Part shown: positions 1 through 9,605 of the stretch, one piece after another
Position numbering within the stretch: the first letter of the stretch is position 1
Layout of the letters: each line of letters begins with the position of its first letter
Assembly (NCBI GenBank): GCA_028692885.1
Contig: JAQUWM010000008.1
Span: 1-64,000 of the forward strand
Direction: 5' to 3'
Source of the DNA: Acetobacterium sp.
Lineage (GTDB): Bacteria; Bacillota; Clostridia; Eubacteriales; Eubacteriaceae
Length of the DNA: 64,000 nt
Position numbers and translations under genes: made by a program
Notes under the pieces: generated by a model
The model's input: only the letters and a program-made list of their open reading frames with translations
Told to the model about the DNA's origin: nothing
Databases searched by the model: none

Positions 1-812
1 GAGAAGGACAATAGCACCGCCATAATGATATTGATAAAGATGGCCACCCCCGTTTTCATTGTTCCATAACTAAGGGAGGCATAGCTGCCCGTGCCTTCCG
101 GCATAATCGTTTTTATTTCTTTAATATACTCCGATTCAAATGCTTCGGTGCCCTTAATATCATCGGTGATCACCGCAATGTAGCTGCATTTTGAGCCATA
201 CTCCGGTTGCGCCAGGAATTCCTGGAACTGCTGATCGCCCAGAAACAATTTATACATGCTGACATTGGAAGGACTGGCAAACATCAAATCTTCATAGAAA
301 CCGGCGATCTCAAACTCGGTACTAGCATCATCCACGGTCAGTTTTAGGGTATCCCCGGTTTGATAGCCATTGGCTACTTTTAAAACATAGGGGACAATGA
401 CGCCATTTTTCGGCATATTTTCGGCCTGATCAATAATCTTTACCTGGGATATCTCCCGGGCGGTATCCAGATTTAGAAAGACCGCCGGGATGCTGTTGGC
501 CTCTTCCCCAGTATTGATATTCTGAAATGAGGACGACATCGACATCATTCCTTCTTCCCGTTCACTGTAGGAATAGGCTTCAATAGACTGATAAATTTCT
601 TGAATCTCCTGATCGTAGGTGCCATCGGTAATTGAGATCAGGTGGGCCCCATTGGTTTCGGCATTTTTTTCATCAATAAAGGTGTCCATATTGGATAACA
701 CGCTGATGCCCACATAGAGAAAAATAGTGGCAATCGCAATCAGGATGATCAGGGTGGCTGTCGCCACCTTGGCCTTCTTGATATTGTTGGTCGCAATCAT
801 CAGAATGTTCAT
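1..812 (-). CDS. ABC transporter permease, FtsX/MacB-like (partial, runs off left edge)
   Basis: Minus-strand reading from ATG at 812 (MNILMIATNNIKKAKVATATLIILIAIATIFLYVGISVLSNMDTFIDEKNAETNGAHLISIT...), directly downstream of an ABC ATPase; open to window edge. Confidence 0.85.
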   Translation of the reverse strand, partial: MNILMIATNNIKKAKVATATLIILIAIATIFLYVGISVLSNMDTFIDEKNAETNGAHLISITDGTYDQEIQEIYQSIEAYSYSEREEGMMSMSSSFQNINTGEEANSIPAVFLNLDTAREISQVKIIDQAENMPKNGVIVPYVLKVANGYQTGDTLKLTVDDASTEFEIAGFYEDLMFASPSNVSMYKLFLGDQQFQEFLAQPEYGSKCSYIAVITDDIKGTEAFESEYIKEIKTIMPEGTGSYASLSYGTMKTGVAIFINIIMAVLLSF

Positions 813-813
813 G

Positions 814-1572
814 CTACCAGCCCATGCTTTCCAGAAATTCCCGGAGGATTTTATGGCGGTTCGGATCATCCTTGACATAAGCGCCCAGATTCAGCTCGTC
901 GATGATGACCCCATCTTTTAAATACAGGATGCGGTTAGCCCGGCGGGCCGTTTTGATATCATGGGTCACCATGATGATGCTTTGACCGGAAGCGTTCATC
1001 TCGGTCATCACATCCAGCACATTGATGGCATTGGTCGAATTGAGCGCCCCGGTGGGTTCATCCGCAAAGACGATTTCCGGTGCATTGATCAGCGCCCGGA
1101 CAATCGCCACCCGCTGGGCTTCGCCGCCGGAAAGCTGGGACGGATATTTATGATAGCAGGCATCACTTAACCCCACCTGCTGGAGCAGTTCCTTGGCTCG
1201 AGCAGCAATGGCCTTTTTATCGCGGCTGACCAGCAGCCCCGAGATCATAATATTATCGAGCACGGTCATGGTATCATTGAGATAGATCTGCTGAAAGACA
1301 AAGCCGCAATGCTTTCTCCGAAATACTGCCAGCTTGTCATTGGAATAGTTAGAAATCGCTTCGCCTTTAAAATCGATGGTTCCCAGGGTCGGCTTGTCCA
1401 TCCCGGAAAGGGCATAAAGCAGGGTCGATTTTCCCGAACCCGAGCTCCCCATGATGACGGTAAAGTCACCGGCTTTGATTTCGATGTTAAGATTTTTTAA
1501 AACGTGCTGCATGATGCTGCCGTTTGAATAGGTTTTACTGAGCATTTCTGCTTTTAGAATTGTGTTTGACAT
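814..1572 (-). CDS. ABC transporter ATP-binding protein (MacB/BceA-like)
   Basis: Walker A GSSGSGKST, signature LSGGEAQRVAI, Walker B IVFADEPT; start MSNTILKAEML after an SD-like GGGAGGAACG. Confidence 0.93.
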   Translation of the reverse strand: MSNTILKAEMLSKTYSNGSIMQHVLKNLNIEIKAGDFTVIMGSSGSGKSTLLYALSGMDKPTLGTIDFKGEAISNYSNDKLAVFRRKHCGFVFQQIYLNDTMTVLDNIMISGLLVSRDKKAIAARAKELLQQVGLSDACYHKYPSQLSGGEAQRVAIVRALINAPEIVFADEPTGALNSTNAINVLDVMTEMNASGQSIIMVTHDIKTARRANRILYLKDGVIIDELNLGAYVKDDPNRHKILREFLESMGW

Positions 1573-1728
1573 ACGTTCCTCCCGATTGACTAATTGGATC
1601 TTTATCCCGAAGATAAAAGACCATGGTCGGCTTTTGCTTTCCATGGCCTAATTATATTTCATATGTTCTTAACCGGTCTTTTGCCAACTCTTATTAAATT
1701 CTTATCTGTTTCTTAAATGGAAAGATCA

Positions 1729-3039
1729 TTACACCACCTTGATACCCAGTTCCACCGTGAACCCATCCTCATTATAACAGCGGATGCTGCCGCCCATGGC
1801 GGCCATAAACTGCCTGGCCAGATAGAGGCCCAGCCCGGAGCCCGGGGTGTTTTGGATCGATTCCCCGGAACCCCGAAAAAATTTTTCACACACCAGCGGA
1901 CATTCATCGGGATCTACCCCCGCCCCATAATCTTTGATTTTTATGGTTAGGTTTTTGGTTGTTTTGTCCAGATCAAACCAGATGTCGATATCGGTATTGG
2001 CATATTTATACGAATTGCTGATGATATTGTCAATCACCTGACCCAGTCGCAGTGGATCACAACAAATCAGACACTCCGCCGAATCATTTTTAAAGCGGAT
2101 TTTCCCAAAATTATCGATTTCCTTGAACATCTGGATGATCACGGTGCTGGGTTGCTCGCTGACATTGACCTTCAGCATTTCCAGTTCTTCCAGGGTGGCA
2201 TGGAAGAGATTGCTGATTAGCGCGTCAATGATGTCGGCTTTGGCATCAATCACCGCAATTTTTTCGATGCTTTCGGTAATGGTCGTTACTGCCGTTGACC
2301 CCGGCAAATCCTCAGTTTTCACAGTTGCCAGCTTGATCTCAAGTAACTCACAGATGGCTTTAATGGTGGCCACCGGGGTTTTAATGTCATGGGACAGTTC
2401 TGCCACCAGCTCTTTCTTGCTGATATTGGCCTGATATTCGCCCTGCCGGGCCTTTCTCAGCTCTTCCCGCATCAGATCAAAACTTTCAGTGAAAGCGCCA
2501 AAGTAATTGCCCCGGTCCATCGGCAGCCGGAACTCCAGATCACCGTCGGCAATTTTTCGGGCAAACTCTTTCAGCACCCCAAAGGGCCGAAGAATCGCAG
2601 TATGCACCAACCCTAAAACCAGATAAACCATGATCAATACCAGCCCAAAGGTAAGGGTCATCATGACCGTCAGATTTCTTTTCATGGTCGCTTCTTCACT
2701 ACCGTCGGTCAGAATGATGATCTTCCCCAGCATTTCTTCCTGGCCATCCGCTGCGGTTCCGGTCAGATCAATAATCGTCTGACGATTCCTGATACCATCA
2801 TAAAGAAGGGCCTGATAGTTTTCATCCGTCACCAGGGCGATCTGATAGGACAGTCCCCCATTCGCACCAGATTTTTTTGTATCGCCAGCGTGCCAGTCTT
2901 GTTCGATAGTTTTAGCGACCTGGTTAATCTCGGTAATATCGACCCGATTGATCTGGCTGGTATTGATGCTGGTGATTGCGGCCAGGTAACCGGCCATCAT
3001 GATCACGGTAAACAGAATCATCATATTTCTTATTTTCAT
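1729..3039 (-). CDS. Sensor histidine kinase
   Basis: HAMP-like region, H-box ELSHDIKTPVATI, N box NIISNSYKYA, G box GSGLGLYLARQF. Confidence 0.92.
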   Translation of the reverse strand: MKIRNMMILFTVIMMAGYLAAITSINTSQINRVDITEINQVAKTIEQDWHAGDTKKSGANGGLSYQIALVTDENYQALLYDGIRNRQTIIDLTGTAADGQEEMLGKIIILTDGSEEATMKRNLTVMMTLTFGLVLIMVYLVLGLVHTAILRPFGVLKEFARKIADGDLEFRLPMDRGNYFGAFTESFDLMREELRKARQGEYQANISKKELVAELSHDIKTPVATIKAICELLEIKLATVKTEDLPGSTAVTTITESIEKIAVIDAKADIIDALISNLFHATLEELEMLKVNVSEQPSTVIIQMFKEIDNFGKIRFKNDSAECLICCDPLRLGQVIDNIISNSYKYANTDIDIWFDLDKTTKNLTIKIKDYGAGVDPDECPLVCEKFFRGSGESIQNTPGSGLGLYLARQFMAAMGGSIRCYNEDGFTVELGIKVV

Positions 3040-3089
3040 GCATTTCCTCAACTAAGCAATTCATTATGGCCGCGAGAAGAGCGCCGGGG

Positions 3090-3824
3090 CTATTCGTTTT
3101 CCCGGGACTCAAATATATATCCGGTGCCCCAGATGGTTTTAATCAGCCTTGGCTGGTTGGGATTTTCTTCGATTTTTTCGCGAATTTTCCGGATATGGAC
3201 ATTCAGAGTGCCATCACTGAAAAACGCATCCCCCCAGATTTTGGCAAACAACTCATCTTTGGCAATCACCCGGTTTTTATTTTCATAAAGGTATAAAAAC
3301 AGCTTGAATTCCTTGGTTTTGAAACCCACATCTTTTTCATTGCGATAGACCTTCATGGCATCCTTATCAATTCTCAGGTTGCCGCAACGGTCCTGCACTT
3401 CTAATTGCGCACAGACCACATCACTGCTCCCGGCTTTTTGCGCCACCCCATCATAGCGTTTGATGATGACCTTCACCTTAGCCAGCAGAACGCTAAGGGA
3501 ATAGGGCTTTTTAATATAATCATCCCCGCCGATATTCAGCGCAATCAGGACATCATCATCACTCTGCCGGGCACTGATAAAAAGAATCGGCACATCAGTA
3601 TTTTTTCGGAGTGCTTTACATAATTCAAAACCACTGTCATTTCCCAGATTGATATCCAATAAAATCAGTTTAACCTGATTGTTCTCCATAAAAAAAACGC
3701 AATCCTCAGAATTAGTCACAACGGCGCAGCTCAGGCCAAACATTTCAAAATATTCACAGGTCGCTTTCGCCAGTTCAACTTCATCATCGACAATTAAACA
3801 ATCCCAGTTCACACGTACTCCCAT
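3090..3824 (-). CDS. Response regulator, OmpR/PhoB family
   Basis: Receiver domain (DCLIVDDEVELA, LILLDINLG, KKPYS) and C-terminal winged helix. Confidence 0.93.
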   Translation of the reverse strand: MGVRVNWDCLIVDDEVELAKATCEYFEMFGLSCAVVTNSEDCVFFMENNQVKLILLDINLGNDSGFELCKALRKNTDVPILFISARQSDDDVLIALNIGGDDYIKKPYSLSVLLAKVKVIIKRYDGVAQKAGSSDVVCAQLEVQDRCGNLRIDKDAMKVYRNEKDVGFKTKEFKLFLYLYENKNRVIAKDELFAKIWGDAFFSDGTLNVHIRKIREKIEENPNQPRLIKTIWGTGYIFESRENE

Positions 3825-3951
3825 CTCCCGACCTGGTCGGGAACGCTTTCGATTTGATTATTTTAATAATCCTTTGTTAAATGATACCATTATTCAGGTG
3901 AAATTGCATCTGGTTTGATTTATACTAGCAGGATTCAATTGCTTTCTTCGA

Positions 3952-3996
3952 AAAAAAAGACATGTCCTTCCATTGGAAGGAGCATGCCTTTTCTTT
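3952..3996 (-). terminator. Rho-independent terminator of the 4030-5526 gene
   Basis: AAAGGCATGCTCCTTCCAATGGAAGGACATGTCTTTTTTTT on the minus strand. Confidence 0.7.
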
Positions 3997-4029
3997 ATTT
4001 CTCTAATTGCTTGTTAATAAGCTGTTCCA

Positions 4030-5526
4030 CTATTGCGGTTTTTGACCGCCCTGGGGTTGACCTTGACCGCCCTGTCCGGGTCCACCCATTCCCGTTTGGC
4101 CGTTACTGGTGACGATCCCGGTCAGCGGGATTTCCACGTTTTGGCTGCCGCAGGTCAGGGTATAGGTTGAGCTCTGGGCCAGATCCGGACTGCTGATCAC
4201 CACCGATTGATAGGTTTTATCCGGGGTGTATGTTACTACAGTCTTGCCGCTGGCATCGGTCAATTTTATTTCAGTCCCGGCTGCACAGCTTGATGTGAGG
4301 TTGTAAAGCAAGGATGCCTGAGTTGAGGTTTCGGAAAACGACTGAGCCATTCCGGTACTGCCGGCAATCACAACGGTTCCGCCACTGACATCGGCAGTGC
4401 CATTATAATCCAGGGCACCATTGCCGCTGTTGGTGGGGCCGCTGACATTAACAGAGCCTCCTGAGATGTACAGCGAGCCGTTACTGTCAAGTCCGTCACC
4501 AGCCGCATTGACGCTGATGGTGCCACCGGAAATTGAAACATAGACGTTCGCATCATTTTCCATGGCCGCACCACCGCCTTTTCCGCCGGTGTCTGTTTCC
4601 GCGGCACTGGCACTGGCACCATTAAACCCGTCATCCGATGAAATCAGGTCAATGGTTCCGCCTTCTACAATGATCGCTGTCCCTTCAATCCCCTCGGTGC
4701 TGTTTTTAATGGTGATCGTCCCGCCGCAAATGTAAACATAACCTTTTGTGGCATCGTCGGCGTTCTTTGAGGTAATCCCCTTGCCTGCTGACGAATCGAT
4801 GGTAATGGCGCCATCTTTGATTTTGACACTGTTTTTACCGCTAAGCGCATCATCAGCTGAAGTGATATTATAAGTACCCCCGGTAATAACCAGATCATCC
4901 TTTGACACAATCCCATGATTATTGTTTGTTGTAATATTCAGGGTCCCTTCGCCATTGATGGTCAAATCCGCTTTGCTGAAGATCACCCCATCGACCGTAT
5001 TATCATCGGTCTGGACATAGGCACCACCATCAGTTAAGGTATTGACCGTATTGGCATTCAAGGTGACAAAGACCTTGTTGGCACTTTTTACATAGATCGG
5101 GGCATTATCGGCACAATTGATGGTCGCACCACTTAGCACAATCTGAATTTTATCGGTATCGGCTGCTGCTACGACAATCTGCCCGTCAGTTAGATTTCCG
5201 GTGACCACATAGGTCCCTTCTTTGGTGATTGTCAGAACCCCGTTACTGGCGCTGGCGCCGTCACCAGTTACCTGGATATTGCTACCATCCAGGGTAACCT
5301 GAACTGCGGTCGCGTCGTCATAGCTTGTTTCCAGATCACGGTCGGTAAATTCTGGATCAACAACAATTGTCGAGGTGGGTGATACCACCGCACTTAATAC
5401 CGCAGTGGTCTCTGTTACTGCCTCGGCGGTCGTTTCTGCCGTTGTTGTTGCCGAATTTGAACTGCATCCAGCCAACAATACCATCATGATTAATAAGAAT
5501 GGTATCAAAATCTTAAGTCTTTTCAT
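4030..5526 (-). CDS. Carbohydrate-binding domain-containing lipoprotein (DUF4353-like, repetitive beta-structure)
   Basis: Lipobox LLAGCSS; repeated VTGGTxxI/ISGGTISV motifs typical of this family. Confidence 0.8.
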   Translation of the reverse strand: MKRLKILIPFLLIMMVLLAGCSSNSATTTAETTAEAVTETTAVLSAVVSPTSTIVVDPEFTDRDLETSYDDATAVQVTLDGSNIQVTGDGASASNGVLTITKEGTYVVTGNLTDGQIVVAAADTDKIQIVLSGATINCADNAPIYVKSANKVFVTLNANTVNTLTDGGAYVQTDDNTVDGVIFSKADLTINGEGTLNITTNNNHGIVSKDDLVITGGTYNITSADDALSGKNSVKIKDGAITIDSSAGKGITSKNADDATKGYVYICGGTITIKNSTEGIEGTAIIVEGGTIDLISSDDGFNGASASAAETDTGGKGGGAAMENDANVYVSISGGTISVNAAGDGLDSNGSLYISGGSVNVSGPTNSGNGALDYNGTADVSGGTVVIAGSTGMAQSFSETSTQASLLYNLTSSCAAGTEIKLTDASGKTVVTYTPDKTYQSVVISSPDLAQSSTYTLTCGSQNVEIPLTGIVTSNGQTGMGGPGQGGQGQPQGGQKPQ

Positions 5527-5805
5527 TGAATGTTTTCCTCTCTTTTCTTTGCTAGACTTTTTGAAGCGTTTATCTTGATATCCCCGTGATTGGCAAACAA
5601 TCAGGGATAAACTCAGCATCTCAGTGAGAATCTGATGAAAATCTGAGGTGCCGCCTCTTTTTTCTTATTATAGACGGGTTATGTGACGGCTATATGGATA
5701 AAGGCTGTTTTTTTATTGAAAGACCCGATTTTATTTTGTGTCGTTGGCTCAATTTTAGGTCTAAAATTCTGGACGATTCTTATTTTGTTTTTTTGCAAAG
5801 CTAAC

Positions 5806-5834
5806 TTGACATTTTATGCAAAGCGAACTATACT
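5806..5834 (+). promoter_or_regulatory. Sigma-A-like promoter of XRE regulator gene with TGCAAAG iterons
   Basis: TTGACA-17-TATACT; TGCAAAG at 5794, 5817 and 5840 (23-bp period). Confidence 0.7.
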
Positions 5835-5876
5835 AATAATGCAAAGTATGCTATGCAAATTAATAGAAGGTGCAAA

Positions 5877-6083
5877 ATGAAAACACGAATCAAAGATTTA
5901 CGAAAAGAGCGAAAACTATCCCAAGAAGAACTGGCACTGGCAGTGGGAACGACCAGACAGACCATTACCTCCATCGAAGTGGGCAAATATACTGCTTCGC
6001 TGGTGCTGGCCTATAAAATCGCCCACTATTTCGGGCTGACCATCGAAGAAGTTTTTGACTTTTCAGAAGAAAATGAATTTTAG
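5877..6083 (+). CDS. XRE-family HTH transcriptional regulator
   Basis: MKTRIKDLRKERKLSQEELALAVGTTRQTITSIEVGKYTASLVLAYKIAHYFGLTIEEVF. Confidence 0.93.
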   Translation: MKTRIKDLRKERKLSQEELALAVGTTRQTITSIEVGKYTASLVLAYKIAHYFGLTIEEVFDFSEENEF

Positions 6084-6094
6084 GAGGCAGGATC

Positions 6095-6550
6095 ATGGAA
6101 AAATTTAGAACAACGGTTAAACGAAGAATTGCCATTTCTTCAGGAATGACATTTATTGCGATGGTGTTGGGAGGAATTAATATTTATTCAATAATTATTA
6201 CAGACCACTCAAGCGCAACACACTCTGATGGTTTTGTGGCGGGATTCCAGTTTGGTCTGATCGTAAGCATTTTCGGGCTGGCGGTATTTGATATCATCAA
6301 GTTGAGCCTGGCGATCAATGATGAGACCAAGCTGAGAATATTGTACAACAAGGAACATGACGAGCGGCTAATCGCAATCCGCAATAAAGCCGGTGCACCA
6401 ATGATTGTAATTACTTCCATCATGATGATTATTGCTGCCATTATTGCCGGGTATTTTAACATTGTCGTTTTTTATACCCTGATCGTCGCCGTAGCCGCCC
6501 AACTGTTGGTCAGTGCCATGGTTAAGCTTTATTGTATGAAAACCATGTAA
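6095..6550 (+). CDS. Integral membrane protein, DUF2178-like
   Basis: Four predicted TM segments, downstream of XRE gene with SD; family assignment from memory. Confidence 0.65.
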   Translation: MEKFRTTVKRRIAISSGMTFIAMVLGGINIYSIIITDHSSATHSDGFVAGFQFGLIVSIFGLAVFDIIKLSLAINDETKLRILYNKEHDERLIAIRNKAGAPMIVITSIMMIIAAIIAGYFNIVVFYTLIVAVAAQLLVSAMVKLYCMKTM

Positions 6551-6564
6551 GGGGTGGGTAGCCA

Positions 6565-6753
6565 ATGATGAAGAAAAGCCGTTTATTTCCAGTGACCGTT
6601 ATGGTCATGCTTCTCTGCCTGGGATTGATGGCCATTAACTGGCTGATCCTGCCCCTGCCTAATTGGGCCGTACGCAGCATTGGTTTAATGATGCTGGCCG
6701 ATCTGCCGATGCTGGTTTATTCCCGAATAAGATTTGTGCAGAACCATCAATAA
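6565..6753 (+). CDS. Small membrane protein
   Basis: 62 aa, two hydrophobic segments, in operon with XRE gene. Confidence 0.6.
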   Translation: MMKKSRLFPVTVMVMLLCLGLMAINWLILPLPNWAVRSIGLMMLADLPMLVYSRIRFVQNHQ

Positions 6754-6772
6754 AAGAAATGGAGCTCGTGAT

Positions 6773-6988
6773 ATGAAAACAGATATGAGAAAAGAACTGA
6801 AAATTGGAATCCTGCTATTTGCCGTTTTTAATCTTATCAATTTTTTCACCAAAAATATGCTTCCGGAAATACCAGCATTGCATTTTATCCTTGGTGGACT
6901 GGTAGGACTGGCTCTTTGTCAGATAATTATTGGTATTTTACCTGAATCTACTTACTTGAAACTGAAGAATTTTAAAAAGAATTGCTAA
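6773..6988 (+). CDS. Small membrane protein
   Basis: Hydrophobic segments; followed by terminator; operonic. Confidence 0.65.
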   Translation: MKTDMRKELKIGILLFAVFNLINFFTKNMLPEIPALHFILGGLVGLALCQIIIGILPESTYLKLKNFKKNC

Positions 6989-6992
6989 ACGA

Positions 6993-7026
6993 AACCCTCA
7001 ACAAAACAAATTGTTGAGGGTTTTTG
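6993..7026 (+). terminator. Rho-independent terminator
   Basis: AACCCTCAACA...TGTTGAGGGTTTTT. Confidence 0.85.
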
Positions 7027-7173
7027 TCTAAAATTAAATAAAAAGGCCCATTTCGTTTTTTAGACTATGAATAGTTTTTTGTAAAACTGGCATATATCCG
7101 ACAGAATCGGCCAATCAGTCCCATCAAACCCTGTTTTTCCCTATTCGTCTCGCGATGATTGCAACAAACTGAC

Positions 7174-7509
7174 TTATTCTGTTTCAAAGCTGGTTTTGCA
7201 TTTTGGGCAGCGGACGCTGATTTTCCCCTTATCACTGGGAACCCGCAGCTTAGCCTGACAGTTTGGACAGGATACCACCCGATGATCGACCAGTTTCAGA
7301 ATTTTTTCTTTATCCAATCCCACCACTGCATCATTGCCAATTAGAAAAGTGGGAACCCCTCGAATACCCCGACGGGTCATTTCATTTTGGGCCTCCGCAT
7401 CATAATTAACGTCCTTTTCAACAAACTGAATGTGATTCTGCTTGAGAAAAGCCTTTGCCGTTTTACAGTGTGGACAGGTCTGTGTTGTAAATAAGGTTAC
7501 ATCTTTCAT
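7174..7509 (-). CDS. Glutaredoxin/thioredoxin-fold protein with C-terminal zinc-ribbon
   Basis: TTQTCPHCKTAKAFL active site; CPNC...CPKC C-terminal zinc ribbon. Confidence 0.85.
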   Translation of the reverse strand: MKDVTLFTTQTCPHCKTAKAFLKQNHIQFVEKDVNYDAEAQNEMTRRGIRGVPTFLIGNDAVVGLDKEKILKLVDHRVVSCPNCQAKLRVPSDKGKISVRCPKCKTSFETE

Positions 7510-7803
7510 TACTATCACCTGATTTCTTTTTATACTTACTTGATTTGTTTATTAAGATGCTTCATCTTAACAGATACTTACCCGATTCTCTGTAATTTCA
7601 TCACTGAGAGAATAAAATAATGAAAATCCTCAAAAACAAAAACAGCCTGACAAACTGAACTATTCCTGATGGCTTTTATTTTTAGTTTTTTTTATTAATC
7701 ATCATCAACTGCTTACCGTTTTTTCGTCAGTCAGAAATCACAACTCAGCTTTTATATTCTCCAATCATTTTCACTTGCCACTAACGCCTTGTCTATTCAA
7801 CTA

Positions 7804-8383
7804 TTACGACTTGATCAGTGCTTCCACTTGGATTAGAAACTCCCGCAGCGATCGCGCCCGGTAATCAAGTCGTGGTTTGATCAGATCATTGCCGCAGGGG
7901 GTCAATATAACCATATTTACCGTTTTTCTTGACTTCGGCGATTTCATGAACAAAATAATTGGCATTCTGATAGATAGGCTGGATCGTCACCTTTCCAGTT
8001 TCATACTCACAATAACCACACCAGTAATTTTCCTCCGGTTCGATTGCACGATATTAGACATATTCCAGGGTGCCTCCCGTACAAACGGGTGCCTTTAGCG
8101 TGTTTTCAATGAACAATTTCGGTTCAATAAAATTTCCCTTTTCATCCTTCGTTACATAAAATAACACCATCCCATTGACATCACCAAACTGGAATGAATC
8201 CCGTCTCAAAATTTGACCCGGTGCCCCATGTCCAATCATTTCGACCTTTTGAAACACGCCATCTGCCGTTACTGATACACCCCCCTGCCATTGAAGTGCG
8301 GCATGCTTCCCATTAATTATCATGCAGGGTATTTCTGTTACGGGTATTATTTCCGGTACGTTCAAAGTTCTTTCAGGTTTCAT
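7804..8383 (-). pseudogene. WG-repeat-like protein broken by an in-frame TAA and a frameshift
   Basis: Reading continues in frame after TAA at 8054-8056 (YRAIEPEENYWCGYCEYETGKVTIQPIYQNANYFVHEIAEVKKNGKYGYIDP) then shifts at G5 run 7897-7901 to CGNDLIKPRLDYRARSLREFLIQVEALIKS*. Confidence 0.7.
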
Positions 8384-8612
8384 CTTGGATAACCTCCTTA
8401 CCATCACATGGTTTTAAATCGCTGACCAGACCAGCCTTAACCGTATACTGCTAAACCCATTATAACAGCGGGCTTTTTCTCAAAAGGCCAATAGTCTGAA
8501 ACAGCAACCGGAATAATCCTGTTTTTGTATTAATTAGTGCGAATTTAAACAGCCGCCGAAAGATCTTGGTTGATCTTCCGACGGCTGTAAGTAAGAACCC
8601 CTCTGAATACTT

Positions 8613-8915
8613 CTAATCGTTGAAAAAAGAGCAAAAATCGTAATGATAATATTTAAATTCGTCATTATAACCGATGGTTAGACCTAGCCTTCGCAATTCT
8701 TTGAAATCCCGATACATGGTGCTGCGACTGCAATCGGGAAAGGTTTTCTGATACCAGTCCACGTAAGTGTAATACTGTTTGTTTTGATTGCTTTCTGGAA
8801 ATCCAGCATGACAGGACAAATAATCCTCCGGTTCTTCCATCGCCCATAGATACTCCCAATCTTCTTCATAGCCAAGTTTTTCATAAAAAGGGATATCCTC
8901 ATTTTCAATAAACAA
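8613..8915 (-). CDS. Hypothetical protein with possible HTH region (probable gene fragment)
   Basis: TTG start, stop codon directly upstream, overlaps truncated MBL-fold gene. Confidence 0.4.
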   Translation of the reverse strand: MFIENEDIPFYEKLGYEEDWEYLWAMEEPEDYLSCHAGFPESNQNKQYYTYVDWYQKTFPDCSRSTMYRDFKELRRLGLTIGYNDEFKYYHYDFCSFFND

Positions 8916-9576
8916 AACGATATTTGCCTACCGGTTGATTGCTCGACTGCATCAGTTCATGCGCCTTCTTCTCGATCTGGTCTTCGGTTGCCAGTGCCTC
9001 CGTGCTTCGGCTCATCATCGTACCTTCAATTAGCAGGGCATCGATTTCGGTTGGCAGGTGATTCTTAAAATACGCTGTGGCCTTTGCCTTTTTCCCGTGA
9101 TCCCGAAAATCCCCGGTGTACACCACCGATTTTCCCCCAGCTTCAATAACAAAGCCATAAGCATCGTAGCCGGAATGATCGACCAGATAGGGACTAACGG
9201 TGAAATCACCGATTATCAGAGAGTGGCTGCTGTCAAAAAAGATGGTGGGATTGGCCAATGCATTGCCCCCGATAAACAGTGCCGTGGTATTATAAATATG
9301 CAAAGCCGCTTTCCCGATATAAACTGGGATCTTCGAGTTGACCTGTCCAATTAAACCGACATGATCCCCGTGGCTATGAGAAATCAGCACTGCATCCACA
9401 ACCTTTTTATCGATTATGGCCTTTACCCCTGGCAGAAGTTCGGTGTCGACGGGAATGGTTTCATCAAGACTGGGCAGCGCTTTGCCAATGTCCAGGAGAA
9501 TACAGGTGGTTTTTGTGGCCAATTCAATACAGCTGCCGCCAATTTGATGGGCTCCGCGGTGGATGGTGATGTTCAT
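8905..9576 (-). pseudogene. MBL-fold metallo-hydrolase, apparently C-terminally truncated
   Basis: SHSHGDHVGLIG, VDHSGYDAYGF, YTGDFRDHG; ends abruptly SSNQPVGKYRFVY* where beta-CASP-type relatives continue. Confidence 0.65.
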
Positions 9577-9605
9577 CGGTGACACCTCTGCCTTTCATTT
9601 ACTTT

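Noticed and set aside
5683-5880. 65-aa plus-strand ORF upstream of the XRE gene
   Set aside because: Runs through the promoter and iterons; no SD
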